Positions 23,712-29,850 of a stretch of DNA of 48,817 nucleotides are shown piece after piece (position 1 is the first letter of the stretch; each line of letters opens with the position of its first letter). The notes beneath the pieces were generated by a model that was given only the letters and a program-made list of their open reading frames with translations, was not told where the DNA came from and searched no databases. The position numbers were made by a program, and so were the translations under genes. This DNA comes from a virus. The stretch is from the IMG/VR virus record IMGVR_UViG_3300005336_000010, positions 1 to 48,817 of that record; one strand, given 5' to 3'.

Positions 23712-24473
23712 ATGCCTTCCGCGGAGAGCTCCGTCGGGACCGCAGTGGAGAGGGCCGAGAGTGGTGCGGTAGAGCGGCTGGACATGCAGTCGCTGCTCGC
23801 GTTGGCGATCGAGAAGGACGGCGCGATTGAGGTGATCGAGCGACTCGTTGAGTTGCGGAACCGTGAGGCCGCGCGGCAGGCGGCGCAGGCGTTCCATGCC
23901 GCATTCGCGGAGTTCAAGCGGCGTTGCCCACGCATCCCACGGCTCAAGCGCGGGACTGGGTTCGCCGGCAGGGACGGGACCACGCAGTACACGTGGTACG
24001 CGGACCTCGAGACGATCCAACCGCGTGTCGATCCGATCCTGCTCGACGTGGGTCTCTCGTACACGTGGTCGAACGAGGCGACCGACAAGCTGGTCACGAC
24101 GTACTGCACGCTGCGGCACGTCGACGGTCACGCGGTCACGTCGTCGATGGTATTGCCGATCTCGGGGCCGCCCAAGTCGAGCACGACGCAGGCGTCGTCG
24201 GGCACGCGCTCGTTCGGTAAGCGGATCACGCTGTCGGATGTGCTCGGTCTATCGACTTCTGACGAGCACGACGGTGCGGGTGGTGATGTGGGCGAGAAGG
24301 AAGCGGTAGACGAGCAGCAGCTCGCGAACCTGGAGGCACTGTGGGACGAGGTGAAGGGCAAGATGCGGCAGGGCGGTAAGCTCTTCTTCGACAACTTCGG
24401 TGTCGAGCGGCTGGCTGACATCCCGGCCACGCGGTACGCCGAGGCAGTCGACATGCTGGAGAGAAAGCGATGA
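23712..24473 (+). CDS. erf: ERF-family single-strand annealing protein
   Basis: 253 residues from ATG 23712 with the strong site AGGAGGTG. The ERF core spans about 40-165: EFKRRCPRIPRLKRGT, QYTWYADLETIQPRVDPILL, VGLSYTWSNEATDKLVTTYC and HVDGHAVTSSMVLPI. ERF proteins load on single-stranded DNA and anneal complementary strands in phage recombination, usually beside a 5'-3' exonuclease. Here the exonuclease follows after one small membrane-protein gene. The C-terminal quarter (AVDEQQLANLEALWDEVKGK) is a charged helical tail. Confidence 0.85.
   Translation: MPSAESSVGTAVERAESGAVERLDMQSLLALAIEKDGAIEVIERLVELRNREAARQAAQAFHAAFAEFKRRCPRIPRLKRGTGFAGRDGTTQYTWYADLETIQPRVDPILLDVGLSYTWSNEATDKLVTTYCTLRHVDGHAVTSSMVLPISGPPKSSTTQASSGTRSFGKRITLSDVLGLSTSDEHDGAGGDVGEKEAVDEQQLANLEALWDEVKGKMRQGGKLFFDNFGVERLADIPATRYAEAVDMLERKR
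24458..24473 (+). repeat. Direct repeat at gene junction, copy 1
   Basis: GGAGAGAAAGCGATGA. It includes the last codons of erf, the ribosome site and the ATGA overlap. An identical copy lies at 24622-24637. Confidence 0.85.
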
Positions 24474-24637
24474 CTAGCTTTGAAAAGGTTCTCTACCCGA
24501 CCATGCTGGCCCTGTGCGCCATAGCCGCCGTCATGTTCGCAACGGCTGATTGCATCAGCAGAAGCGCGGCGGTGCTCTGGCCGTTAATCACTGCCATGTG
24601 GGTTGGCCTCCACTGGTGGACGGAGAGAAAGCGATGA
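24470..24637 (+). CDS. Small two-TM membrane protein between ERF and exonuclease
   Basis: 55 residues from ATG 24470, with 4-base overlaps at both ends. Two apolar segments: YPTMLALCAIAAVMFATADC (about 9-28) and AAVLWPLITAMWVGLHWW (about 33-50). The 16-base sequence GGAGAGAAAGCGATGA occurs at 24458-24473 and again at 24622-24637, so the gene is framed by a direct repeat of the stop/start junction and looks inserted between the recombination genes. Function unknown. Confidence 0.6.
   Translation: MTSFEKVLYPTMLALCAIAAVMFATADCISRSAAVLWPLITAMWVGLHWWTERKR
24622..24637 (+). repeat. Direct repeat at gene junction, copy 2
   Basis: Identical to 24458-24473, 164 bases downstream. Recombination between the two would remove exactly the small membrane gene and join erf directly to the exonuclease with the same ATGA coupling. 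Confidence 0.85.
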
Positions 24638-25545
24638 TCATCCACGAAACCGACTCGCTCGGGAACCCACTGCGGCAGGGATCGTCTGAATGGTGGAAAC
24701 TCAAGCTCGGCATCCCGACCGTGTCGAGCTTCGGGCGCATCATCCAGCCGGTGAAGCGGCAGTACTCTACAGGCGCGAGGCCCTACATCGCGGAGTTGAT
24801 CGCCGAGCAGATTCTTGGGCTGCCGATCGACGCGATGCTTGAGCAAGAGACGGACGGCGGCGCTTCGTGGACGGAGCGTGGGCTCGAGTTGGAGCCGGAG
24901 GCGAAACGCTGGTACGAGGCAGAGCGCCAAGTCGAGATCCGACAGGTAGCATTCATCACGACCGACGACGGCTCAGAAGGTGGAAGCCCGGACGGGTTTG
25001 TGGACGAGGACGGCATCATCGAGGTGAAGTGCTTTGGCGCGAAGCACCACATGAGTGTGCTACTCGGGCTCGAGGAGATCGCGCCGGTCACGCAGGTGCA
25101 GGGGTACCTCAGGCTGACGGGTCGACAGTGGTGCGACTCGCTCGCGTGGCATCCGACGCTGCCCAAGGTGCTCACCCGCGTCCGGCGTGACGACGTGTTC
25201 ATCGCGGCGCTCGACAAGTGCATGACGCAGTTCAAGAGCGAGATGGCGAAGGCGAAGAAGAAGATCGACCTGATCGGTTCGGCGCGCATCGATGGTGACG
25301 ACCTCAGGGCGCAACTCCTCGCGAGCTTGGACATCTTCAAGCCCGCGGACCCGAACGCGAACGACGCGATGCTCTCGCTAGACGAGATCGACGAGTTCAC
25401 GACGGACGTGCGTTGGGCGGTGAAGCACGGTGTGCTCGACGCGAAAGACGAGGCGCTGCTCGTGGCCGACGTCATCAACGGCAAGTGGGGTGATACGCGC
25501 ACGATGTGGGCGTTCATCCGCAGGCACCAGGACGGTACCGCATGA
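24634..25545 (+). CDS. YqaJ-type (lambda exonuclease-like) viral recombinase
   Basis: 303 residues from ATG 24634. Nuclease motifs in order: SSEWWKLKLGIPTVSSFGRI (substrate end), RGLELEPEA, GGSPDGFVDEDGIIEVKC with the Asp...Glu-x-Lys catalytic set, and VTQVQGYLRLTG. This family degrades one strand of double-stranded DNA 5'-3' to make a single-stranded tail for the annealing protein. The pairing with ERF makes a functional recombination module. The C-terminal third (helical, KCMTQFKSEMAKAKKKI) is an extension of unknown role. Confidence 0.88.
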   Translation: MIIHETDSLGNPLRQGSSEWWKLKLGIPTVSSFGRIIQPVKRQYSTGARPYIAELIAEQILGLPIDAMLEQETDGGASWTERGLELEPEAKRWYEAERQVEIRQVAFITTDDGSEGGSPDGFVDEDGIIEVKCFGAKHHMSVLLGLEEIAPVTQVQGYLRLTGRQWCDSLAWHPTLPKVLTRVRRDDVFIAALDKCMTQFKSEMAKAKKKIDLIGSARIDGDDLRAQLLASLDIFKPADPNANDAMLSLDEIDEFTTDVRWAVKHGVLDAKDEALLVADVINGKWGDTRTMWAFIRRHQDGTA

Positions 25546-25796
25546 TCGAGCCGACGAAAGGCACGCAATGCGCTGAGGTGCTCGACTACATCCGCCGGGA
25601 AGGTTCGATCACGCCGCGCGAGGCGATGACGTTCGGCTGCTACCGGCTCGCGGCGAGGGTGAAGGATCTACGCGAGCTCGGCTGGCAGATCGTGACGGAG
25701 CGCGAGGACCACGACGGCGGCGAGCACGCGCGCTACACGCTGAAGGTGCCGGACACGGTGCTCGAGGACGCCGGGCAGCTGGTGATCTTTCCGTGA
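25542..25796 (+). CDS. HTH_39-type helix-turn-helix protein
   Basis: 84 residues from ATG 25542, coupled to the exonuclease stop. Pattern QCAEVLDYIRREGSITPREA, MTFGCYRLAARVKDLRELGW and IVTEREDHDGGEHARYTL is the phage winged-helix family that sits beside replication and recombination genes. The wing ends in the usual 'R-Y-x-L'. Exact role unknown. Confidence 0.8.
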   Translation: MIEPTKGTQCAEVLDYIRREGSITPREAMTFGCYRLAARVKDLRELGWQIVTEREDHDGGEHARYTLKVPDTVLEDAGQLVIFP

Positions 25797-26161
25797 GTGA
25801 GCGGCTGACGCTGCTCATGGACGCGCCGCCGAACTTGGCGAACGCGCGCTGGCATTGGCACATGAAGACCCGGCTGAAGAAGAAGTACTGGAAGGCGCAG
25901 GACGAGCGGCAGCTCGTGGGGCTCGTCGAACCGCCGCCCTCGAGGCCGTTCGAGAGGGTGAGCGTCCATGCACTGTTCTCGCTCCACAATCGGATGGACC
26001 CGGACAACCTCCACGCCCGGCTCAAGTGGGCGCTCGACTGGCTCAAAAGCCGTGGCTACATCGTGAACGACTCCACCAAGGTGATCGAGCGGCTGACCGT
26101 GGATCAGCAGATCGACCGGAAGCGGCCGGGGAGGCTTGTGCTGGTGATCGACGCGCTGTAG
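25793..26161 (+). CDS. rusA: RusA-like Holliday junction resolvase
   Basis: 122 residues from GTG 25793 (GTGA overlap). Core RMDPDNLHARLKWALDWLKS, RGYIVNDSTKVIERL shows the RusA plan: Asp-Asn in 'DPDN', a following Lys, Asp of the helix, and Asn-Asp for the usual Asp-Asp near the C-terminal strand. The family resolves branched DNA. It closes the recombination module of HNH, ERF, exonuclease and HTH proteins. Confidence 0.8.
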   Translation: MSERLTLLMDAPPNLANARWHWHMKTRLKKKYWKAQDERQLVGLVEPPPSRPFERVSVHALFSLHNRMDPDNLHARLKWALDWLKSRGYIVNDSTKVIERLTVDQQIDRKRPGRLVLVIDAL

Positions 26162-26172
26162 AATGGGCCTGA

Positions 26173-26195
26173 CGTAGCCGCCTCTCACGGCTGCG
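26173..26195 (+). other. Hairpin just after rusA
   Basis: CGTAGCCG (26173-26180) pairs with CGGCTGCG (26188-26195), eight pairs with one G-T wobble, around a 7-base loop. It starts 12 bases after the rusA stop. No T-run follows. It may be part of the structured region that continues to 26321. Confidence 0.5.
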
Positions 26196-26206
26196 CCAGA
26201 CAACGA

Positions 26207-26321
26207 GACTCGGCACAATGTACGACCCGAAACATTCTGCTGTCCGCTCAGAATCCCGGCTCTATTGTCCGGGGGCCCGCGCCGAGTCCAGGGCTGAGAA
26301 ACTGAGCGGACAGCTTCTTTT
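26207..26321 (+). ncRNA. Candidate structured RNA with pseudoknot topology
   Basis: Two perfect inverted repeats interleave. Stem A: GACTCGGC (26207-26214) with GCCGAGTC (26281-26288). Stem B: GCTGTCCGCTCAG (26239-26251) with CTGAGCGGACAGC (26302-26314), 13 pairs. The order A-B-A'-B' is that of an H-type pseudoknot. Inside the loop of B is a further hairpin, CCCGG/CCGGG (26255-26273). TTCTTTT follows stem B at 26315-26321, so stem B could also act as a terminator. The next gene starts 16 bases later (GTG 26337) without a clear ribosome site. I do not recognise the class; an attenuator, a leader RNA or a small phage RNA are all possible. Confidence 0.55.
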
Positions 26322-26336
26322 CGTGGGTACGCCGAA

Positions 26337-26774
26337 GTGAGCCCCGCGGAACTGCACGCTCTCAGGAGTGCAGCGGTTCCGCTGATCCAAGATCACCTCT
26401 GGCTGTCGAAGGTCCCGCCTCGTTCGCTCGATGCCAAGCCTTGGACGATTGGGCGCGAGCTGTCGATCTGGAATCTATTGGTCGCGGCGAACTTCGAGCC
26501 CGAGCACATCAACGGCGCGATCACGGTCGTCCGCACGCTCCGCAGGGATTGGGACGGCCAGCCGTTACGCATGAGCGTATTCTACTGGAAGCGGCAAGGC
26601 GGATTCTGCGCGACGCCGTTCCTCGAGCAGTGCATCGGCTACTACCTGACTCGTCGGGCTCGAAAAGAGTACGCGACGACGCCGATGCTGCCGAGCGTGC
26701 GCGCCGTGCTTAGACGTGTGATAGACGGACCCGGTTCTGATACCGTTACGGGTAAACAACGGGAAGCGATCTGA
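26337..26774 (+). CDS. Unknown protein downstream of structured RNA
   Basis: 145 residues from GTG 26337. Mixed helical sequence: AVPLIQDHLWLSKVPP, WTIGRELSIWNLLVAANFEP, EHINGAITVVRTLRRDWDGQ, then FYWKRQGGFCATPFLEQCIG. No family was recognised. A weak ribosome site (only GAAG-like bases) and the structured stretch immediately upstream suggest that its translation may be controlled by RNA structure. Confidence 0.7.
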   Translation: MSPAELHALRSAAVPLIQDHLWLSKVPPRSLDAKPWTIGRELSIWNLLVAANFEPEHINGAITVVRTLRRDWDGQPLRMSVFYWKRQGGFCATPFLEQCIGYYLTRRARKEYATTPMLPSVRAVLRRVIDGPGSDTVTGKQREAI

Positions 26775-26844
26775 CGATGGGACCAACGAAACAAATCCGG
26801 GCAACGCTGTGGAGCGACCCGGTCGGTCATGCCTGTCGTCACGA

Positions 26845-26864
26845 AGAAAACGCGCAAGTTTTCT
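26845..26864. promoter_or_regulatory. AT-rich inverted repeat in 26775-27013 gap
   Basis: AGAAAAC (26845-26851) and GTTTTCT (26858-26864) are perfect inverted arms around GCGCAA. The low GC content makes it a poor terminator stem. It stands out in a GC-rich genome and might be an operator. The gap of 239 bases around it has no gene that I can support. Confidence 0.4.
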
Positions 26865-26934
26865 CGGGGTCATGTCCTGCCCCGTTAAGGGTCACTCGGC
26901 GGACTGGTCTACGGACGTGAGCCTCTGACCCAGG

Positions 26935-26974
26935 TATTATCACAGGGGATGCATACGAGACGGTCCATGACCGT
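26935..26974 (+). promoter_or_regulatory. Possible -10 box with downstream palindrome
   Basis: TATTAT (26935-26940) could be a -10 element, but I see no good -35 at the right distance. Shortly downstream, ACGGTC (26960-26965) and GACCGT (26969-26974) form a perfect palindrome around CAT, in a place where a repressor would block transcription start or elongation. The leader would then run to the gene at 27014. Confidence 0.4.
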
Positions 26975-27013
26975 TAAACCAAGCATTGTGGCTAGGGAAA
27001 GGGGTTGACAGAA

Positions 27014-27316
27014 ATGTCGACGATAGCGCACCGATTCGCGAAACATCGGAACTCGGGTCCACCAGAAACGTCGCTCGACCCGACGATCATCGAAGCGTGC
27101 GTGCCGCTCTGGCTCGAGAGCGCGAAGCGAGCGAACAGCCGCTACGGCGGCGAGAAGCCCGGCAACCACAAGGGCCGGAGCGCGGCGCTCTACTCGGTCG
27201 ACGACGAGCTCGCGAGGCACGGTGTCAGGTTCGCGGACGATCCGCAGCGCTGGCTCGCGTACGAGAAGCGCATCCGCTACGAGGCTCTTGCGCGCGCGAA
27301 GCCGACCGACGTATGA
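27014..27316 (+). CDS. Unknown early protein
   Basis: 100 residues from ATG 27014, with GGGAAAGGGG about 10 bases upstream (an in-frame TTG at 27005 is less suitable). Charged helical protein: MSTIAHRFAKHRNSGPPETS, CVPLWLESAKRANSRYGGEK, DDPQRWLAYEKRIRYEALAR. It is not recognised. It stands alone between two gene-free, structured stretches. Confidence 0.65.
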   Translation: MSTIAHRFAKHRNSGPPETSLDPTIIEACVPLWLESAKRANSRYGGEKPGNHKGRSAALYSVDDELARHGVRFADDPQRWLAYEKRIRYEALARAKPTDV

Positions 27317-27323
27317 TGCAGGC

Positions 27324-27412
27324 GGGACCCATCCAGTGCGGAGGCGTTTTGCGTTTCAGTCGCCCTCAGTTCCGTGTCGAAGCCTCTCATCGCCTCCGAG
27401 CGCATGGGTCCC
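27324..27412 (+). ncRNA. Candidate structured leader, two-tier stem
   Basis: Outer stem GGGACCCAT (27324-27332) with ATGGGTCCC (27404-27412), nine pairs; inner stem CGGAGGCG (27339-27346) with CGCCTCCG (27391-27398), eight pairs; internal loop of 6 and 5 bases; apical region of 44 bases. CGAAG in the apical region (27378-27382) could pair with CTTCG just past the outer stem (27415-27419), which would again give a pseudoknot. It fills most of the 143-base gap before the gene at 27460. Confidence 0.5.
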
Positions 27413-27459
27413 AACTTCGGCGCGGTTCTGGGGGCGAACTCTTTCTAGGGAGGTGTGAC

Positions 27460-27696
27460 GTGGCGAAGATCGACGCATCGGTGAGAACGCCGAAGGTGCC
27501 TGACTATCTCGAGGCGACGGTACCGGGCCGTGCGAAGGTGATGCGGCTGTCGCTGTCGGCGTTCTCGACGGAGGAGCTGCGTGAGGTCGGGGCTCAGTAC
27601 ACGGAGGCGCTGATCGACCGTTCGGAGCACTTGCTGAAGAACGGCGAGCCCACCGCGAAGCCGCGGAAGTCGAAGGCGGCACCGGAAGGCGCATGA
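27460..27696 (+). CDS. Small protein, unknown
   Basis: 78 residues from GTG 27460 with AGGGAGGTG upstream. Sequence MAKIDASVRTPKVPDYLEAT, then SAFSTEELREVGAQYTEALI and a basic tail (KPRKSKAAPEGA). The first half has a beta-like look and the second is helical. Family unknown. The preceding stretch can fold into the two-tier stem described at 27324. Confidence 0.65.
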   Translation: MAKIDASVRTPKVPDYLEATVPGRAKVMRLSLSAFSTEELREVGAQYTEALIDRSEHLLKNGEPTAKPRKSKAAPEGA

Positions 27697-28073
27697 TCCT
27701 CTGGACCGACGACGGCCGGCACCGTCGCATCCTGATGGCTGCCCCGCGGAAGCCGCACCCATCGGAGCCGTGGCGCTCAGCATGTCTGGGGCTCGCTCTG
27801 ATCGGGCTGGCGCTCTCGGTGGGGCTCTACGGGCTAGGGGTGCAGAACGGCCGGCTGGACGCGATGCAGCGCGGTCAGGACGCGGATTACTACCGGCAGG
27901 TCGCCGAGGAGTGCAAAACCGCGTTCAACGACCTGGCCTTCGACGCGACGTACGCCGCGAACGCTACGCTGGACGCCTCCCGCTGGCTCAGGGCTGCCCG
28001 CGAGTACGCTGACGGCCTCCGAGTGCCCCCTACGCTGCTCGTCGCGGCCACAGGCGATCCGGGGACCCCGTGA
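27693..28073 (+). CDS. Single-TM membrane protein
   Basis: 126 residues from ATG 27693, coupled. One membrane segment at about 29-50 (ACLGLALIGLALSVGLYGLG) is followed by a soluble helical C-terminus (MQRGQDADYYRQVAEECKTA ... SRWLRAAREYADGL). The N-terminal 28 residues are polar and basic. No family was recognised; it is not next to other lysis genes. Confidence 0.65.
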   Translation: MILWTDDGRHRRILMAAPRKPHPSEPWRSACLGLALIGLALSVGLYGLGVQNGRLDAMQRGQDADYYRQVAEECKTAFNDLAFDATYAANATLDASRWLRAAREYADGLRVPPTLLVAATGDPGTP

Positions 28074-28243
28074 GCGGTCAGGGTGAGGTATTCGTCTTGC
28101 GGGTCGCTGGCGTCCCATGCTGGAAGGTGCGTTGGGGTCAACAGGTGTGTGCCCCTGAGTGGGAGGAACGCGGCCCGGCGGAAGCCTATCTAGCCATGCT
28201 GCGAAATGGGCGGCGGAAGCCTGAGATCGCGAGGGAGCCGTGA
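28070..28243 (+). CDS. Small protein, unknown (57 aa)
   Basis: 57 residues from GTG 28070, coupled to the previous stop. Sequence MSGQGEVFVLRVAGVPCWKV, RWGQQVCAPEWEERGPAEAY: a beta-hairpin-like start and a helix, as in short phage proteins that take a 'pCWKvrw..g..s..f..r..A..yl..l' form. It ends 6 bases before the convergent stop of the leftward XRE gene. Confidence 0.6.
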   Translation: MSGQGEVFVLRVAGVPCWKVRWGQQVCAPEWEERGPAEAYLAMLRNGRRKPEIAREP

Positions 28244-28249
28244 GCCGCG

Positions 28250-28468
28250 CTATGATCGCTTGGGGCGATGCTTCGATGTCCACCCTCGCAGGTATGCCTT
28301 GCGTTGCGCCAGCCGTTCAAGGGCGAGCCGGACGAGCGGCATCGTCGGCGGTCGGTCGCCCGTCTCCCAGCGTGAGACGGTGGCCTGAGAGACGCCGAGC
28401 AGATCGGCAAGGTCGGTCGTCGTCAGGCCACGCGCCTCACGCCAGCGGCGGATGTCGTCGGGGGTCAT
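28250..28468 (-). CDS. XRE-family regulator, C-protein-like
   Basis: 72 residues; ATG at 28468-28466, overlapping the stop of the upstream leftward gene (the longer open frame to 28531 is not needed). HTH residues 3-45: PDDIRRWREARGLTTTDLAD, LLGVSQATVSRWETGDRPPT. The size and single HTH equal those of restriction-modification controller (C) proteins. It is cotranscribed with a Cys-rich small gene and faces a cytosine methyltransferase across two palindromes, so it is probably an autoregulator that also sets methyltransferase expression. Confidence 0.8.
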   Translation of the reverse strand: MTPDDIRRWREARGLTTTDLADLLGVSQATVSRWETGDRPPTMPLVRLALERLAQRKAYLRGWTSKHRPKRS

Positions 28469-28689
28469 GCCGGGGTCCACAGGGCCGATGCCGTCCGGCC
28501 ACAACGGGGTGTCTCGCACGTCAGGTCGCACCCGATGGCCTTAGCCTCGCGCACGTCGTCAGGGGTGACGCGGTGGATCGGCTGGCCGGAGATGTCTCTG
28601 CCGGTCGCCTTGGCCGTCATGCCCAAGTGGGCGCCGCAGTAGCAGGCCCCGTTGTCCGTCAGGTAGAGGGCTTCGGACTGGACTCTCAT
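28465..28689 (-). CDS. Small Cys-rich protein cotranscribed with XRE regulator
   Basis: 74 residues; ATG at 28689-28687 with GGAGGA upstream. Contains CYCGAHLGMTAK and DLTCETPRCGRTASALW, that is four to five Cys that may bind zinc. It is first in the leftward pair. Family unknown. It could be a partner of the regulator or an unrelated passenger. Confidence 0.65.
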   Translation of the reverse strand: MRVQSEALYLTDNGACYCGAHLGMTAKATGRDISGQPIHRVTPDDVREAKAIGCDLTCETPRCGRTASALWTPA

Positions 28690-28716
28690 AGTGTCCTCCG
28701 TAGTGGACGTGTACCG

Positions 28717-28731
28717 TATACCCAAGGTATA
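28717..28731. promoter_or_regulatory. Operator O1
   Basis: TATACC-CAA-GGTATA, a perfect 6+6 inverted repeat around three bases. It overlaps the -10 region of the leftward promoter (minus-strand TATACC). The same core ATACC-NNN-GGTAT is repeated at 28752-28764, 34 bases centre to centre (about three helical turns). Confidence 0.65.
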
Positions 28732-28752
28732 TCAGGGGTCCGGGGGTGTCAA
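28726..28752 (-). promoter_or_regulatory. Leftward promoter of the Cys-protein/XRE pair
   Basis: On the minus strand TTGACA (28752-28747) is a perfect -35 box and TATACC (28731-28726) can serve as -10, with a spacer of 15 bases, shorter than the ideal 17. Operator O2 touches the -35 box and O1 covers the -10 box, so binding at either should block this promoter. Confidence 0.5.
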
Positions 28753-28764
28753 TACCCTTGGTAT
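28752..28764. promoter_or_regulatory. Operator O2
   Basis: ATACC-CTT-GGTAT, 5+5 inverted repeat around three bases, the same half-sites as O1. It lies 8 bases upstream of the methyltransferase GTG and just before its GGGAG ribosome site, so binding here could block the methyltransferase message as well as the leftward promoter. Confidence 0.65.
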
Positions 28765-28772
28765 AGGGAGCC

Positions 28773-29567
28773 GTGAGCGCCGCCGTGACGACACCTCTCG
28801 TGCTGTCGCTCTTTCCTGGCATCGGCTTGCTGGATATGGCCTTCGAGGAGGAAGGGTTCTGCATCGTTCGAGGGCCCGACTTGCTGTGGGGCGGCGACAT
28901 CCGGCGGTTCCATCCTCCGGCTGGCCGGTTCGATGGGGTGATAGGAGGGCCACCATGCCAAGCATTCAGTCGGATGCGGAATGTCAATCCGAAGTGCGGG
29001 CAGAAGCACGGCAACCTGATTCCAGAGTTCGAGCGGGTGGTCCGTGAAGCCCTGCCACGCTGGTTCCTGATGGAGAATGTTCCTGAGGCGCCCAAGCCCG
29101 TCGTATTCGGTTACATGACTCACTCGCAGCTGGTGCGGGATGTATGGGTCGGAGGCGTCACCAATCGTCTGAGGCGCTTCGCGTTTGGCACGCCCGGCGG
29201 ACACGATCTGGACGTCGAAACGCTCGCGTTGCACTCACAAGAACCGGAACCGTCCGCACTTGCTGGCGGTAGCGGGCAGGCCGTGCCGGTAGCGCTTGGA
29301 TCGAACGGCAAGGTCAAGCGCACCCGTATGCGCGACATCGGCTACAACGACACGGCTGGCCTCACGCGGTCACTGCGTGTGCAAGGACTCCCGCCAGACT
29401 TCCTCGAGGATGCGCCCTTCACAGTCGCCGGGAAGAACCGCGTGATCGGCAACGGCGTGCCTCTCCCGATGGGCCGTGCGGTAGCGCGAGCGGTGAGACG
29501 CGCGCTCGGCCTTCCCTTGGTAGCGAAGGACGTGGCGGCTGCCCCCAGCGGGGAGCGCGGCGAATGA
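28773..29567 (+). CDS. C5-cytosine DNA methyltransferase
   Basis: 264 residues from GTG 28773 (another GTG at 28785). Motif I LSLFPGIGLLDMAFEEEGF, motif IV GVIGGPPCQAFSRMR with the catalytic Cys, motif VI WFLMENVPEA, motif VIII-like RLRRFAFGTPGG, and motif X VIGNGVPLPMGRAVARAV are all present. The protein is shorter than most bacterial enzymes (usually over 300), mostly because the target-recognition region between motifs VIII and X is short. No cognate restriction gene is nearby, so it is a solitary phage enzyme, likely protecting DNA from host restriction. Confidence 0.9.
   Translation: MSAAVTTPLVLSLFPGIGLLDMAFEEEGFCIVRGPDLLWGGDIRRFHPPAGRFDGVIGGPPCQAFSRMRNVNPKCGQKHGNLIPEFERVVREALPRWFLMENVPEAPKPVVFGYMTHSQLVRDVWVGGVTNRLRRFAFGTPGGHDLDVETLALHSQEPEPSALAGGSGQAVPVALGSNGKVKRTRMRDIGYNDTAGLTRSLRVQGLPPDFLEDAPFTVAGKNRVIGNGVPLPMGRAVARAVRRALGLPLVAKDVAAAPSGERGE
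29552..29567 (+). repeat. Junction repeat GGAGCGCGGCGAATGA, copy 1
   Basis: Sixteen bases covering the end of the methyltransferase gene (encoding GERGE) and the ATGA overlap with the next start. The identical sequence lies at 29761-29776 and a shorter form, GGAGCGCGAATGA, at 30132-30144. Confidence 0.8.
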
Positions 29568-29776
29568 GCAGAAGCATATGGATGGCTGCCTGCATGGGAT
29601 TCACCAAGCAAGAGGCTGGGTGGTATACCCGCGATGGTATCGGCGGAATCGCGAAAGAGGTTGACGCGAAATGGTACTTCTACCCCTGCAATGAGGCCGA
29701 GCCGATAGCGGGTCCGTTCTACTCGCTCGTGCATGCGCTTCAATTCGTCCGACAACTTTCGGAGCGCGGCGAATGA
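29564..29776 (+). CDS. Small protein, unknown (70 aa)
   Basis: 70 residues from ATG 29564. Sequence MSRSIWMAACMGFTKQEAGW, then KEVDAKWYFYPCNEAEPIAG and PFYSLVHALQFVRQLSERGE: a small alpha/beta protein with a beta hairpin in the middle. It is bracketed by the 16-base junction repeat at 29552 and 29761. Family unknown. Confidence 0.65.
   Translation: MSRSIWMAACMGFTKQEAGWYTRDGIGGIAKEVDAKWYFYPCNEAEPIAGPFYSLVHALQFVRQLSERGE
29761..29776 (+). repeat. Junction repeat GGAGCGCGGCGAATGA, copy 2
   Basis: Identical to 29552-29567, 209 bases downstream. Again it carries the ribosome site and ATGA coupling, and it encodes the same C-terminal ERGE. Confidence 0.8.
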
Positions 29777-29850
29777 CACGGGACGTTTTCACATTCGAGG
29801 GAGAGGTGGGTTGCGCGATGAGTAGGGAGTGGAAGACCCGCCATGGGTAG
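29773..29850 (+). CDS. Tiny coupled reading frame (25 aa), doubtful
   Basis: From ATG 29773, overlapping the previous TGA, to TAG 29848-29850, overlapping the next start by 8 bases. Peptide MTRDVFTFEGEVGCAMSREW plus five residues. Perfect coupling at both ends suggests it is translated, if only to carry ribosomes to the next gene. Function unknown. Confidence 0.35.
   Translation: MTRDVFTFEGEVGCAMSREWKTRHG

Noticed and set aside
26169-26260. Hammerhead-ribozyme-like strings (CTGACG and CGAAAC)
   Set aside because: The conserved core CUGANGA is not complete and the strings cannot be joined by a proper stem II.
27005-27010. Perfect TTGACA on the plus strand
   Set aside because: It lies directly before the start codon of the 27014 gene and no -10 box follows at 15-19 bases; most likely chance.
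29622-29640. Third ATACC...GGTAT pair resembling the methyltransferase operators
   Set aside because: The half-sites are six bases apart rather than three and lie inside a coding region, so it does not fit the operator pattern.
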